This document shows positions 28,280 through 37,038 of a DNA stretch of 64,000 nt, piece after piece. The DNA comes from Polyangiaceae bacterium (GTDB lineage Bacteria > Myxococcota_A > Polyangia > Polyangiales > Polyangiaceae). The first letter of the stretch is position 1, and every line of letters begins with the position of its first letter. Position numbers and translations under genes: made by a program. The notes under the pieces were generated by a model. The model worked only from the letters and a program-made list of their open reading frames with translations. It did no database searches and had not been told where the DNA came from. The stretch lies in contig JALHPN010000014.1 in the NCBI GenBank assembly GCA_022842465.1, positions 1-64,000 on the forward strand. Direction: 5' to 3'.

Positions 28280-29488
28280 TCAGTCGACGACGCCCGGGAG
28301 TCGAAGAGCGTGGGCCGACGCGACGGCATCCGACGGCGAGGCGATGAAGACCCCCAGCGTCGGGAAGTACCGGAATCGACCGCGCGTCGGCTTCGCGTCG
28401 GTCGGCGCGAGGATCGGCGCGTGGTTGGGGTACTCCAGACGGGTGCAGCGGAACGTGTCGACATCGAGGATGTAAACGGCGCCTCCCTGATTGGGCCAAC
28501 CTACGAACCGATCGAGGACAGGATCGTAGGCCAACCCTGGTGCGTCCGCGTCGAGGAGCGGGCCGCACGTCGGCCGCGCATCGTCCGTCCTGTTCTCCAC
28601 GCTGTACCCCCCGCCCGGCAGCGAGCGGTATACCCTGAGGCCCCCGCGCCCCGCGTCGTCGTGAGCGCCGCCGAGCAGGACGAAGATTCGACGCTTCGGA
28701 TCCGATCGGCCCGTCATCTCGTAGTAGATTTCGTCCTCGCCGAGCAACCGCTCGTAGCGATCCACCGCGAGATCGTAACGCCAGAGCGACCTCTCGGTGT
28801 GCAGGAGCACCTTCCCGGTCGTCGGCTCGACGTCCGCCGCCGCGCCGAGGACCCCTTCGTCGGAGGGAAGAGAGGCGGACCTCCTCGTCCAGGTGGGCCG
28901 CCAGTCGGACTTGGTCGCGTCGGCGAGAGCGAGCGTCCACGTCGAGCGATCCATTCGGGTCGCGGTCGGGCAGTAGACGGCACCGCCGAACGCATACATC
29001 AGACGCTCGGCCTCGAGGAAGACGAGCGCGTCGAACGTCTGGCGAGACGCGGGACTTCCGTCCGATAGCGTGGTCTCGCACGCCTCGATTGGCCCCGGCG
29101 CGTTCCGACGCAAGAGCCGCGGAGGAAGGCCGAGGTCGAGCGTGTAGACCTCGTTGCCGGCGTAGTCGAAGCCACCGCCCCACAACAGGAGGAAGTTCTG
29201 CGCAGGATCGGCGATCGCGCTGCTCTCGCCCTGGACGATGAGGCGACAGTGGAACGGATAGTCGAAGGTCGTCTTGGGCGGGCATCGTGGCTGCAGCGCC
29301 GTGTCTGGCCCGAGGTCGCACCAACCGACCTCGGGGCATAGAGCCGACGGCGGCCGGCCGAGCGGCGTGTCGCCCGCGTTGGCGTCGACCGTGCTCGACG
29401 TGCCCCCACGCAGCTCGTCGTACGGCCACGCCAAGCTGCAGCCCGCGACGGCACCGACGACGAGGACGAGGGACCGACGAACGTTCAC
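28280..29488 (-). CDS. Beta-propeller (Kelch-like) lipoprotein
   Basis: 402 residues from GTG. The lipobox is AVAGC near residue 17. The mature part repeats sheet-forming blocks such as FLLLWGGGFDYAGNEVYTLDL, RLMYAFGGAVY and RIFVLLGGAHDD. The GG-aromatic pattern is typical of Kelch-like propellers. The gene at 38596 shares the DYAGNEV block and overall plan, so the two are probably diverged paralogues. It likely sits at the cell surface; ligand unknown. Confidence 0.75.
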   Translation of the reverse strand: MNVRRSLVLVVGAVAGCSLAWPYDELRGGTSSTVDANAGDTPLGRPPSALCPEVGWCDLGPDTALQPRCPPKTTFDYPFHCRLIVQGESSAIADPAQNFLLLWGGGFDYAGNEVYTLDLGLPPRLLRRNAPGPIEACETTLSDGSPASRQTFDALVFLEAERLMYAFGGAVYCPTATRMDRSTWTLALADATKSDWRPTWTRRSASLPSDEGVLGAAADVEPTTGKVLLHTERSLWRYDLAVDRYERLLGEDEIYYEMTGRSDPKRRIFVLLGGAHDDAGRGGLRVYRSLPGGGYSVENRTDDARPTCGPLLDADAPGLAYDPVLDRFVGWPNQGGAVYILDVDTFRCTRLEYPNHAPILAPTDAKPTRGRFRYFPTLGVFIASPSDAVASAHALRLPGVVD

Positions 29489-29570
29489 GCGACTCCGATA
29501 TCGTATCAGAGCTCATGGTCCTGCACCCGGGCTCCGCGCGCGTGACGACACGCCTTCGACGCGCAGTCCT

Positions 29571-30782
29571 CTACTTCGGATCCGCGATGAGCTGGCGCGA
29601 CACGATCAGCTCGTCGTACCAGGTGTACGCCCGCGGGTTGGGTCGTGAGGGCGACTTGCCGGTCATGTAGGGCAGTAGCCAGACCTTGCCGAATTTCTCC
29701 TTCAGAGCGGGGTCGCCGGCCGTCAGATGGTACGGGCCCCAGTCGAGCACTTTCATGGAGGGCTGGCCCTGCCGCGCCACCCAGAGGTCGACGTGGCTGT
29801 TCTTGAACTCATCCCCTACGAGCGCTCCAGCCGCGACGCGGACCTGGAACGTCATCCATTCGTTCGCCACGAAGGGGAAGCAGTTCCCTTGGGGTGGGAA
29901 CAGCGTCGGGGGGTTGGTCTCGCCCTGTGAGTACAGGCAGTGGGGGGCGGGCATCGCGTTCTGCATCTTGAAGTCATGGGCGCCGAACCGTTCGTAGAAG
30001 CCGTCGTACGGACCGTGAGATGCCGAGCCCCGGCACGAGTTGTACATCGTGGGGAAGTTGCCGCTGTAGGACGTGTTGGTGACGACCTCGAGCGCCGTGC
30101 ACGAGAACGCGCAGCGCCCGACACCGGGATAGCCTTCCAGGCTCAGCTGCGCGTCGGGCGTGCATCCCGGCTGGTCACCGACGCCGATGATGGTCTGCTT
30201 CCACGCGGTGACGCTGCCGTCGGCTTGCCTGAATGCCGTATCGAGGAACTCCGGGCTGAAGCGCTGCCGCCACTGGACGAAGAACTCCTCGTTTTGGCCG
30301 AACTGGACGGAGTAGTCGTCCGAGAAGTTCGCGAAGTAGGCCCCAGAGGGATCGCTCCCGGCGTTTTCGGGGATCACGAAGAGGAGCGAAGCGGCGCCGG
30401 ACGCGCGGACGCTCCGGTCGAGGACCGGCTTGCCCGTGCTGCCCGGAAGGATGCCGGTCGCGTTGCCGATGCCTCCGGCGAGGTCGGACTCCGCGTCGAA
30501 GCCGATGCATCGTAGGACGCCGGACGCCGCGCATCGCGCGGCGAAGTCGGCGGGGTCGGGAGGGGCCCCGTCCGTCGCCGTCGAAGCATCCAGCGATGCG
30601 TTCGGCGCGGCCCCGTCTGCCGCGACGCCCGCGGGTGCCGTCGGCGCCTTCTCGTCCCCGTCAGGACGAGCCCCGGCGTCGGGGACGGAGAAGTCGAGGC
30701 CGACGTTGCAGGCGGGGCCGACGACGGATGGGACCACGAGCCCGAGCGAGAGCGCCATCCAGAGCGGGATTGACTTCGTCAT
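29571..30782 (-). CDS. Secreted concanavalin-like protein, possibly carbohydrate-active
   Basis: 403 residues. The signal region ends at GPAC, a non-standard lipobox. RCIGFDAESDLAGG opens a jelly-roll-like domain with several Cys pairs, EEFFVQWRQRFSPEFL, WMTFQVRVAAG, KNSHVDLWVARQG and a closing YTWYDELIVSRQ. The last pattern is typical of lyase-like or LamG-like domains. No catalytic residues could be assigned. It shares its upstream region (188 bases) with kinase 4, including the CTTCAC repeat array. An upstream in-frame start (30851) would spoil the signal peptide. Confidence 0.7.
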   Translation of the reverse strand: MTKSIPLWMALSLGLVVPSVVGPACNVGLDFSVPDAGARPDGDEKAPTAPAGVAADGAAPNASLDASTATDGAPPDPADFAARCAASGVLRCIGFDAESDLAGGIGNATGILPGSTGKPVLDRSVRASGAASLLFVIPENAGSDPSGAYFANFSDDYSVQFGQNEEFFVQWRQRFSPEFLDTAFRQADGSVTAWKQTIIGVGDQPGCTPDAQLSLEGYPGVGRCAFSCTALEVVTNTSYSGNFPTMYNSCRGSASHGPYDGFYERFGAHDFKMQNAMPAPHCLYSQGETNPPTLFPPQGNCFPFVANEWMTFQVRVAAGALVGDEFKNSHVDLWVARQGQPSMKVLDWGPYHLTAGDPALKEKFGKVWLLPYMTGKSPSRPNPRAYTWYDELIVSRQLIADPK

Positions 30783-30885
30783 GGCCAAGCATCGAGCAGG
30801 GGATGTGCCACGTTCTCCGCGCCTCGGCGTTTCAGCGGAAAGTTCGAGCACCAGCAGGGTGACGAAGGAGAGCGTCGATCGCGAC

Positions 30886-30937
30886 CTTCACGTCCGCCTC
30901 GCATCGCCTTCACAGTTGCTTCACATCGGACTTCACG
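30886..30937 (+). promoter_or_regulatory. Helically phased CTTCAC direct repeats (PHO-box-like operator)
   Basis: CTTCACG (30886), CTTCACA (30908), CTTCACA (30919) and CTTCACG (30931) begin 22, 11 and 12 bases apart, on one face of the helix. The last copy sits where the -35 of kinase 4 would lie, given its -10 at 30959. Eleven-base-phased 7-mers are the usual binding pattern of OmpR/PhoB-family regulators; the actinobacterial PhoP unit (GTTCACC) is similar. Confidence 0.55.
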
Positions 30938-30958
30938 GTGACCGCAGGGCGCATCTGG

Positions 30959-30964
30959 TACCAT
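30959..30964 (+). promoter_or_regulatory. -10 hexamer, leaderless start at 30971
   Basis: TACCAT, 6 bases before the ATG of kinase 4, downstream of the phased repeats. Confidence 0.5.
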
Positions 30965-30970
30965 CGCGGC

Positions 30971-32518
30971 ATGACGACCGAGACGCCGCGCGTCATCGGC
31001 CGGTACACCCTGTTTGGCCCCCTCGCGGCGGGTGGAATGGCTGCGGTTCATCTCGGGCGCGTTCGTGGCGCCGGGGGGTTCAGCCGCGTGGTCGCCATCA
31101 AGCGGTTGCACGCGTTCCACTCCGCGGATCCCGTCGTCGCAGCCAAGCTGGTCAACGAGGCGCGGCTCATGGCGCGCATACGTCACGCCAGCGTCGTGTC
31201 CATACTCGACGTCGTGGCGAGCGGCGACGACGTGCTCATCGTGATGGAGTACGTTCAGGGAGAGTCGCTCTTCCACCTCGCGCGCGCGGCAGCAGGCGCG
31301 GGTGAGCCGGCGGCCGTCGCCATCGCATCGCGAGTGATGTCCGACGTGCTGCGTGGGCTTCACGCCGCGCACGAAGCGGTATCCGAGCAGGGCGACCCAC
31401 TCGGAATCGTTCATCGGGACGTGTCCCCACAGAACATCCTGGTCGGCGATGACGGAATCGCCCGCGTCGTCGACTTCGGGATTGCGAAGGCCCGCTCGAG
31501 CGCGCCGACCACACGTGAGGGCACGGTGACGGGCAAGCTGGCGTACATGGCGCCGGAGCAGGTGGAGCGTCAGCGCGTGAGTCGTGAGACGGACGTCTTC
31601 GCGGCATCGATCGTCCTCTGGGAGCTACTCGCCGGGGCGCGACTCTTCGACGGAGACGGCCCGGGAGCGGTCGCGGCGGCGGTACTCTCCGCGCCCATCC
31701 CGCGACTACGGACGGTGCGAGCGGATGCGCCGGTCGAGCTCGAGGCCGTACTTCATCAGGGCCTCACGCGCGAACGCGAGCTCCGCTTTCCCACGGCGCT
31801 GGCGATGGCGGAAGCGCTCGAGCGGGCCGCGACGCCCGCGCCGGCATCGGTCGTGGCGACATGGGTTCGCAAGCTCGCTGGGGTTGCGCTCCAGACGCGG
31901 ACCGAGATGATCGCGGCGATCGAGCGTTCGTCCGCCGACGACGGCGACGCACATGCAGCGCCCCTCGACGATCTACCTCCGGCCGTGAGCGTCGAGGTCC
32001 GCGCCATCGAGGGCCGCGTGCACCGAGCGCAGCTTCCGACCGCACCCGGAGAGTTCAGAGCACCGAACGGCGGAGCCGCGTCCGGGCCGGGCGCGACCGA
32101 CTCCGCTCGGTCGACGTCGACGGAGGCGAGCGTCGAGGCCTCGGCGTCTCCGCGGAGGTCGCGTATCCGGAACAACATGGTCCTCCTGCTTTTTGCGATC
32201 GGTATCGGTGTCGGTGTCGCATCGGTCGCCGCCGGATGGATGCGCCCTCGCGATCGCGGGGGATCCGAATCGGCGGAGGGCGCAGCGCCCGAGTCGACTC
32301 CGTCGTCGACGCAGGCCGCGCTCGAGAGCCCTTCGAGCTCGACCAGCGCCCACGTGACGAGCAGCGCAGAGCCGCCGCACGTCAGCGGCCCTCCGGTGCA
32401 CACGTCACCGCCCAGGAGCGCGTCACCGTTGGCCCGCCCCCGACCGGGCTGCGACCCGCCGTACTACTGGGACCGAGCGCGAGGCATCAAGGTCTTCAAG
32501 ACCCACTGCGTGCGATAG
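30971..32518 (+). CDS. Ser/Thr protein kinase with TM helix and Cys-pair tail
   Basis: 515 residues. AAGGMAAVHLG glycine loop, Lys44 in VAIKRL, HRDVSPQN (148-155), DFGIAK and GKLAYMAPEQ. A transmembrane helix (MVLLLFAIGIGVGVASVA) is followed by a Ser/Pro-rich external segment. The end, CDPPYYWDRARGIKVFKTHC, is a motif I recall from other myxobacterial kinases, probably a disulfide-closed sensor or wall-binding knob. The ATG is fixed by its -10. It is followed 13 bases later by the envelope-protein gene at 32532. Confidence 0.92.
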   Translation: MTTETPRVIGRYTLFGPLAAGGMAAVHLGRVRGAGGFSRVVAIKRLHAFHSADPVVAAKLVNEARLMARIRHASVVSILDVVASGDDVLIVMEYVQGESLFHLARAAAGAGEPAAVAIASRVMSDVLRGLHAAHEAVSEQGDPLGIVHRDVSPQNILVGDDGIARVVDFGIAKARSSAPTTREGTVTGKLAYMAPEQVERQRVSRETDVFAASIVLWELLAGARLFDGDGPGAVAAAVLSAPIPRLRTVRADAPVELEAVLHQGLTRERELRFPTALAMAEALERAATPAPASVVATWVRKLAGVALQTRTEMIAAIERSSADDGDAHAAPLDDLPPAVSVEVRAIEGRVHRAQLPTAPGEFRAPNGGAASGPGATDSARSTSTEASVEASASPRRSRIRNNMVLLLFAIGIGVGVASVAAGWMRPRDRGGSESAEGAAPESTPSSTQAALESPSSSTSAHVTSSAEPPHVSGPPVHTSPPRSASPLARPRPGCDPPYYWDRARGIKVFKTHCVR

Positions 32519-32531
32519 CATCGGAGGGTCG

Positions 32532-33389
32532 ATGGTTCACGCGTCTCCGCTTCAGGGCACGTCCAGACTTTGGTGGGCGGCCTCGCTCTCGGCGCTCCTC
32601 ACGCTGAGCGCCGGCGTAGCCCGCGCCGCGCCCCCAGGGCCCGAGGCGTGCGTGGCCGCACACGCACGCGCGCAGATCGAGCGCAAGGCAGGCCGCCTCC
32701 GCAGCGCGCGAGACGAGCTCTTCACGTGTGCCGACGATGGGTGTCCCAGGCTCGTGCGCAGCGACTGCGACCGGTGGCTCGACGAGGTCCGCGACTCGGT
32801 CCCGAAGCTCGTCGTCGTTGCGCGCGGTCCTCTCGATGACGACATCCGCGGCGTTCGGATCACGGTGGACGGGACAGAGCTCGCGACGCCTCTCGACGGT
32901 GCTCCGTTCGAGGTCGATCCCGGGGAGCACGCCGTCGTCTGCCGCGCCCCGAACGGAACGAGCGTCTCCGTCGCCGCGTTGGTGGCCGCGGGCGAGCGCA
33001 CGCGTACCGTCGTCTGCCGGTTCGACCGTGCCGAACCGGCGACGCCGGTGGTGACCGTGCCCCGTCCGACACCGGGCGATCGGCCCGCGACGCGAGCTTC
33101 GCGCTCCCCCTGGGTCGTCTGGGGCCTCGGCGGCGTCGCGCTCGCGGCCGCGGGGGCCGCGACCTTCTTCTACACCGCCGGCGTTCGGCGCGACGGCGAG
33201 CTACGCGACACGTGCGCTCCTCGATGTGATGACGGGGCGGTCTCGAGGGTGAGCGACATGCTCGTGGCCGGCGACGTCAGCGCGCTGATCGCGCTCGCCG
33301 CGGGTGGTGCCGCCGTCCTCCTCGCGCTCGCTCACCCTACGCCGGGGCGCACGACGGTCTTCCTACCGCGCTTGGGTGGCTCGTTCTGA
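32532..33389 (+). CDS. Secreted PEGA-like protein with two C-terminal TM segments
   Basis: 285 residues. Signal peptide cleaved near ARAAPP, a short Cys-containing helical region, a PEGA-like part (RITVDGTELATPL, FEVDPGEHAVVC), then two hydrophobic helices around a loop with CAPRC. It has the architecture of the 22956 gene. It lies 13 bases after kinase 4 with GGAGGG before the ATG, so it is almost certainly co-transcribed and may be the kinase's envelope partner. Function unknown. Confidence 0.8.
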   Translation: MVHASPLQGTSRLWWAASLSALLTLSAGVARAAPPGPEACVAAHARAQIERKAGRLRSARDELFTCADDGCPRLVRSDCDRWLDEVRDSVPKLVVVARGPLDDDIRGVRITVDGTELATPLDGAPFEVDPGEHAVVCRAPNGTSVSVAALVAAGERTRTVVCRFDRAEPATPVVTVPRPTPGDRPATRASRSPWVVWGLGGVALAAAGAATFFYTAGVRRDGELRDTCAPRCDDGAVSRVSDMLVAGDVSALIALAAGGAAVLLALAHPTPGRTTVFLPRLGGSF

Positions 33390-33407
33390 CGACGGTCGGC
33401 CGCGCGG

Positions 33408-34775
33408 TCACCCGTCCTCCTCGTCATCCGTTCGCTTTCGCGGACGAGGAAGTCCGTGCACGTCCATCCAGTTGAGGAGCGTACGGCGAGAGACCCCGAG
33501 GAGGGTGGCCGCCTTCGTCTGGTTTCCGTCGGTCGAGAGGAGGGCAGCCTCGAGACGCTTGCGCTGTTCTTCGAGCCGACGCGCCGGGAGTGAGGCGAGA
33601 TCGACCGCGGGATGCTGCGATGACGGCGGCGGCGCTCCCGCCGTCATCGGCCCTCGATCGAAGCGGATGTCGTGCGGCTCGATCGAGGCTCCGGTCGCAT
33701 GCACGGCCGCACGTTCCAGAACACGTTTGAGCTCGCGCACGTTGCCGGGAAACGAATGAGTGTCGAGCTTCGCCAACGCTGCAGGCGAGAGACCGAGCGG
33801 CGGTCGCGACGCACGCGCGCACGCCTCGGCGAGCAGCTGCCCCGCCATCGCACGGATCGCTCCCGGGCGTTCGCGTAGCGCGGGGACCGTCAGGACGAGG
33901 CCGGCGATGCGATAATAGAAGTCCTCGCGGAAGCGTCCGGCGCCGACCTCGGCCTCGATGTCGCGATGGGTGGCGGCGAGGAATCGAACGTCGAGACGGA
34001 TCGGACGGAGACCGCCGACCCGCTGCACCTCGCGGTTCTCGAGAACGCGAAGAAGCTTCACCTGCGTGGCGAGCGTCAGCTCGCCGATCTCGTCCAGGAA
34101 CACCGTGCCGCCGTTCGCCGACTCCAGAAGGCCGGGCTTCGCGTGCGCAGCCCCGGTGAACGCGCCTCGTTCGAAGCCGAAGAGCTCGGCTTCGAGCATC
34201 GTCTCGGGGAGGGCGGCGCAGTGGATCTTGACGAGCGGCTTGTCGGCCCTTCGTGAAGCGCGATGCAGGCGGTCGGCCGCGACCTCCTTTCCGGCGCCGG
34301 TCTCGCCGTAGAGGAGCACGTCGAGCTCGCTCCGCGCGATCGTCGTGAGGAGGGTCTCGAAGTCCCTCTCCGCTCCGGGCGGCCGAGGCTCGGGTTCCGT
34401 CGAGATCGCCGTCGGCTGCTGGACGACGAGCATCACCGCGCCGAGATCGACCTTGTCACCAGGCCTCAGCTCCTTCGGCGTCCGTGGTGCGAGACGAACA
34501 CCGTTGATGAACGTCCCGTTCGTGCTGCCGAGATCCTCGAGCAGGATGGCCCCCTCGCCGGACAGCCGCAGCGACGCGTGGAATCGCGAAACTGAGGAAT
34601 GGTCGACCGGGAGCTCGCACTCGAGGGCGCGGCCGGCACGAAGCTCCCCTCTCGACGGGAGCTCCCGCGCGACGTTTCCACCATCCCACACGAGGATCAC
34701 CCGAGCTTTGCGGCCCGACGGCAGGGTGACCAGGTTGGTGAACGTCTTCGTGTCGCTGAATGCGCCGCCGCTCAT
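33408..34775 (-). CDS. FHA-domain sigma-54 activator (GAFTGA intact)
   Basis: 455 residues. The FHA domain (SSVSRFHASLRL, GSTNGTFINGV) precedes an AAA+ domain with Walker A GETGAGKE, GFERGAFTGA, Walker B TVFLDEIGEL and FREDFYYRI, then a Fis-type HTH (NQTKAATLLGVSRRTLLNW) and a charged tail. Expected to activate sigma-54 promoters when its FHA domain binds a phosphoprotein. TAGACT (34782-34787) ends 6 bases before the ATG at 34775, favouring it over the GTG one codon upstream. Convergent with the kinase 4 operon. Confidence 0.95.
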   Translation of the reverse strand: MSGGAFSDTKTFTNLVTLPSGRKARVILVWDGGNVARELPSRGELRAGRALECELPVDHSSVSRFHASLRLSGEGAILLEDLGSTNGTFINGVRLAPRTPKELRPGDKVDLGAVMLVVQQPTAISTEPEPRPPGAERDFETLLTTIARSELDVLLYGETGAGKEVAADRLHRASRRADKPLVKIHCAALPETMLEAELFGFERGAFTGAAHAKPGLLESANGGTVFLDEIGELTLATQVKLLRVLENREVQRVGGLRPIRLDVRFLAATHRDIEAEVGAGRFREDFYYRIAGLVLTVPALRERPGAIRAMAGQLLAEACARASRPPLGLSPAALAKLDTHSFPGNVRELKRVLERAAVHATGASIEPHDIRFDRGPMTAGAPPPSSQHPAVDLASLPARRLEEQRKRLEAALLSTDGNQTKAATLLGVSRRTLLNWMDVHGLPRPRKRTDDEEDG

Positions 34776-34781
34776 CACGGA

Positions 34782-34787
34782 AGTCTA
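34782..34787 (-). promoter_or_regulatory. -10 hexamer, leaderless start at 34775
   Basis: TAGACT, 6 bases before the ATG; it decides between GTG 34778 and ATG 34775. Confidence 0.5.
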
Positions 34788-34850
34788 GCCAAACCCCCGC
34801 TGCCGTGGTGTCGAGGGAGAGACCGTGAACCGGATGGGCAGAAGGGTCGA

Positions 34851-35696
34851 TCAGTCGATGAAGCGCGCGTCACAGCTGGTCCTCGCCCAGGCCCGGTAGC
34901 CCGGTGCGCAGAACGGAACGTGCGCGTCTTCGACCGGCGCGCTGCAGTCGACGACGGTGCCCAGGGGCGGACAGTAGCTCGGAGCCACGACCAGATCGAA
35001 CGCGAAGCGTTGCGTTCCCGCCGTCAGCACGATCGTGTGACTTCCTACGTGGTAGGCGGTTTCCCAAGAGAGGACGGAGGCCCCCCCGTCTTGCACGATC
35101 CGCGGTCGCCCAAGCGTGCTCTCGCCGGACGTCATCCTCCAGGACGCCCGCTGGGGTAGTCGGACGACGACATCTCGACCCTCGAACACCTCGTGGCTCA
35201 TGTCCGCCCCCTCCGCCTCGAGGACGAGCGGCCGGTGCAGCTCGTCCTCAGGAGCTTCTCGGGCTCCAGGCGCCTTCATCTTGACCTTGACTTCGAACCT
35301 ACTGAGCGGCGGTGCGGCGGATGTCTGCCCGGGGCGCCGACTCTCGAAGACGATCTTGTGGCTACGGCTGCTCGGCGCGACGCGCAGGTCCTTCCACTCG
35401 AACACCTGCGTTCCCCTACCGAGCAGAAACCGCGGAGGTAAGAACCGCCCTTCGCGCGGCGCCGGGACTCCCATCGCTTTCGTGGTGCTCACGATCGTCC
35501 ACGCCGCCACATCGTCACCAGGCAGCGTGATGACGAGGTCCTGACCTTGCTCGACCTCGAACGTTCGCTTGTCGTCTCCGATCTCCACGTACCTGGTGGA
35601 GACCGCGTCCTCGGACGTAGCGCTTTGGTCATCCGGCGGCACGGCACAGGCGGGAATCATGATCGATACGCAGAGAGCGACGAGCAACGAACGCAT
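34851..35696 (-). CDS. Lipoprotein with possible chagasin-like domain
   Basis: 281 residues. Lipobox MIPAC near residue 17. Residues about 45-145 (GQDLVITLPGDD, then KIVFESRRPGQ and SRFEVKVKM) follow the strand pattern of chagasin-type (I42) cysteine-protease inhibitors. A second weaker copy appears near 170-245 (GRDVVVRLP, GSHTIVLTAGTQRFAFDLVV). The tryptophan and NPTTGY loop residues are not clearly conserved, so inhibitor function is speculative. Cys-rich C-terminus. AAGGAGA ribosome site before the ATG. Confidence 0.6.
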   Translation of the reverse strand: MRSLLVALCVSIMIPACAVPPDDQSATSEDAVSTRYVEIGDDKRTFEVEQGQDLVITLPGDDVAAWTIVSTTKAMGVPAPREGRFLPPRFLLGRGTQVFEWKDLRVAPSSRSHKIVFESRRPGQTSAAPPLSRFEVKVKMKAPGAREAPEDELHRPLVLEAEGADMSHEVFEGRDVVVRLPQRASWRMTSGESTLGRPRIVQDGGASVLSWETAYHVGSHTIVLTAGTQRFAFDLVVAPSYCPPLGTVVDCSAPVEDAHVPFCAPGYRAWARTSCDARFID

Positions 35697-35812
35697 GATG
35701 AGTCTCCTTCAAGGCCGACGAGAGCGGCAGATCTCGATTCACGGCACCGTGCGTGCCGAATCACCAGCCAAAGAAACCGTGAGAGCCCAGCCGAAAGACC
35801 TCCGCTCCTGCC

Positions 35813-36340
35813 TCAGCCCGCGTTGGCCCCTGTCTCGGTCGTCGTCAGGTCGAACATCAGATCGACGACACGATCGATGCCGCGCGCGAACACGGGGATC
35901 GCCGTGCTGGAACAGGATGCCTGCCGCGTCACGTAGGTGTAACGCGTGTTGCCCCACGTGACGGCGAGGGATGCCGTCGCCTGGTTTCGCGCGCAAGATG
36001 CGGCGCGGGCCGCCGGGTGAACGCTCTCCAGAGCGAGGCGGAAGGAGCTCAGCTCTTCCTCCGTGAGGGCTCGGTCCACCCGTCGCATTCTCGCCTCGAC
36101 ACACGCATCGCCTCGAAGCCGCGCGTCGACGAGGTCGACGGTCCACCTGCCGGAGCGCGCGCAGCTCCCCGGCACCGCCGTGTCGCGGGGCTCGGCGTCG
36201 AGGCGTACGGTGACCTCCCTGGCCTCGGCCGACCGGATCGCGGCTTCGGTCTCCACGACGGGTTCTTCGTCCGGTGAGGCGCAGCCGGCGGTCAGTCCGA
36301 CGAAGATCCCGACGAGCCATGCCTTTTCGATGGGAATCAC
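35813..36340 (-). CDS. Small lipoprotein, unknown
   Basis: 175 residues from GTG with GGAGG 7 bases upstream. Lipobox TAGC near residue 20. The mature part has five Cys (SCARSGRW, ACVEARM, ASCARNQ, ASCSS). No recognised domain. Second of five consecutive orphan lipoproteins between 34.8 and 38.4 kb; the 116 bases upstream of the preceding gene's start show nothing notable. Confidence 0.6.
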   Translation of the reverse strand: MIPIEKAWLVGIFVGLTAGCASPDEEPVVETEAAIRSAEAREVTVRLDAEPRDTAVPGSCARSGRWTVDLVDARLRGDACVEARMRRVDRALTEEELSSFRLALESVHPAARAASCARNQATASLAVTWGNTRYTYVTRQASCSSTAIPVFARGIDRVVDLMFDLTTTETGANAG

Positions 36341-36392
36341 GAGGGGCCTCCGTTCGATGACGGCAGCGTCCCGAGCCGGAGCGTGCCGCGCT

Positions 36393-36836
36393 TCACGCCT
36401 TCACCGTGCAGACGATCCGGAAGCTCTTCGTGGGATCGTTCGCTGCGCTACCTTTGGCCTTCCGCTGGAGGACTGCTCGCTCGAAGGTGCCCTCGGCGAC
36501 CAGCGAAGCGTCCGATCCCGTCCCCTGAACGTCGATCTTCAACGTTCGCTTCGCGGGGTTGAGCAGCACGAGGACGGATTCGCCCCCCGGCAAGCTCGGC
36601 AGCTCGAAGACCTCCTCGTCGAAGATCCGACCGCTCGAGCTGTCGAGCTCGAGCGTCGTCCTGAGAGGTCCGAACACCGGGCCGATCTCGCAGACCAGCG
36701 GGCTGGCCCTCTGTTGACCGAGCGCGCCGGTCGCTTCGGAGACGGGCGGGTCCTCGATCGAGTCCGCGCACGCCGTCGTCGAGAGGGCGGTGACGGAGAG
36801 CGAGACGAGGAGCAGGATCCGGTTCGCGAGGGTCAT
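36393..36836 (-). CDS. Small lipoprotein, unknown
   Basis: 147 residues. Signal MTLANRILLLVSLSVTALS with the lipobox Cys in STTAC. The remainder is beta-rich (RTTLELDSSSGRIFDEEVF, ESVLVLLNPAKRTLKIDV) with two Cys that could pair. ATG at 36836 gives the best signal peptide; the frame is open upstream to 36953. No family recognised. Confidence 0.6.
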   Translation of the reverse strand: MTLANRILLLVSLSVTALSTTACADSIEDPPVSEATGALGQQRASPLVCEIGPVFGPLRTTLELDSSSGRIFDEEVFELPSLPGGESVLVLLNPAKRTLKIDVQGTGSDASLVAEGTFERAVLQRKAKGSAANDPTKSFRIVCTVKA

Positions 36837-37038
36837 GACGTACATGTAAGCAGCTCGCGTACCGTTCGAGGATTCGCGCTCCTGCAGGCCGACAGGGGCC
36901 TCCCCTCCCCGTCCCTCGGTGAGCACAGGGGGCTGCACGCACCAGGCGCCCACTCGCTACGTCGTGCCGGATCCCGCGAACAAGGGGCTGGCTCCCGTGA
37001 CCGGGCGTCGGGGTACGAGAGGTGCCTGACGGATCGCC

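Noticed and set aside
27987-29516. N-terminal extension of kinase 3 in the same frame
   Set aside because: The extra 510 codons are antisense to the beta-propeller gene and have no domain; the -10 at 27993 places the start at 27986.
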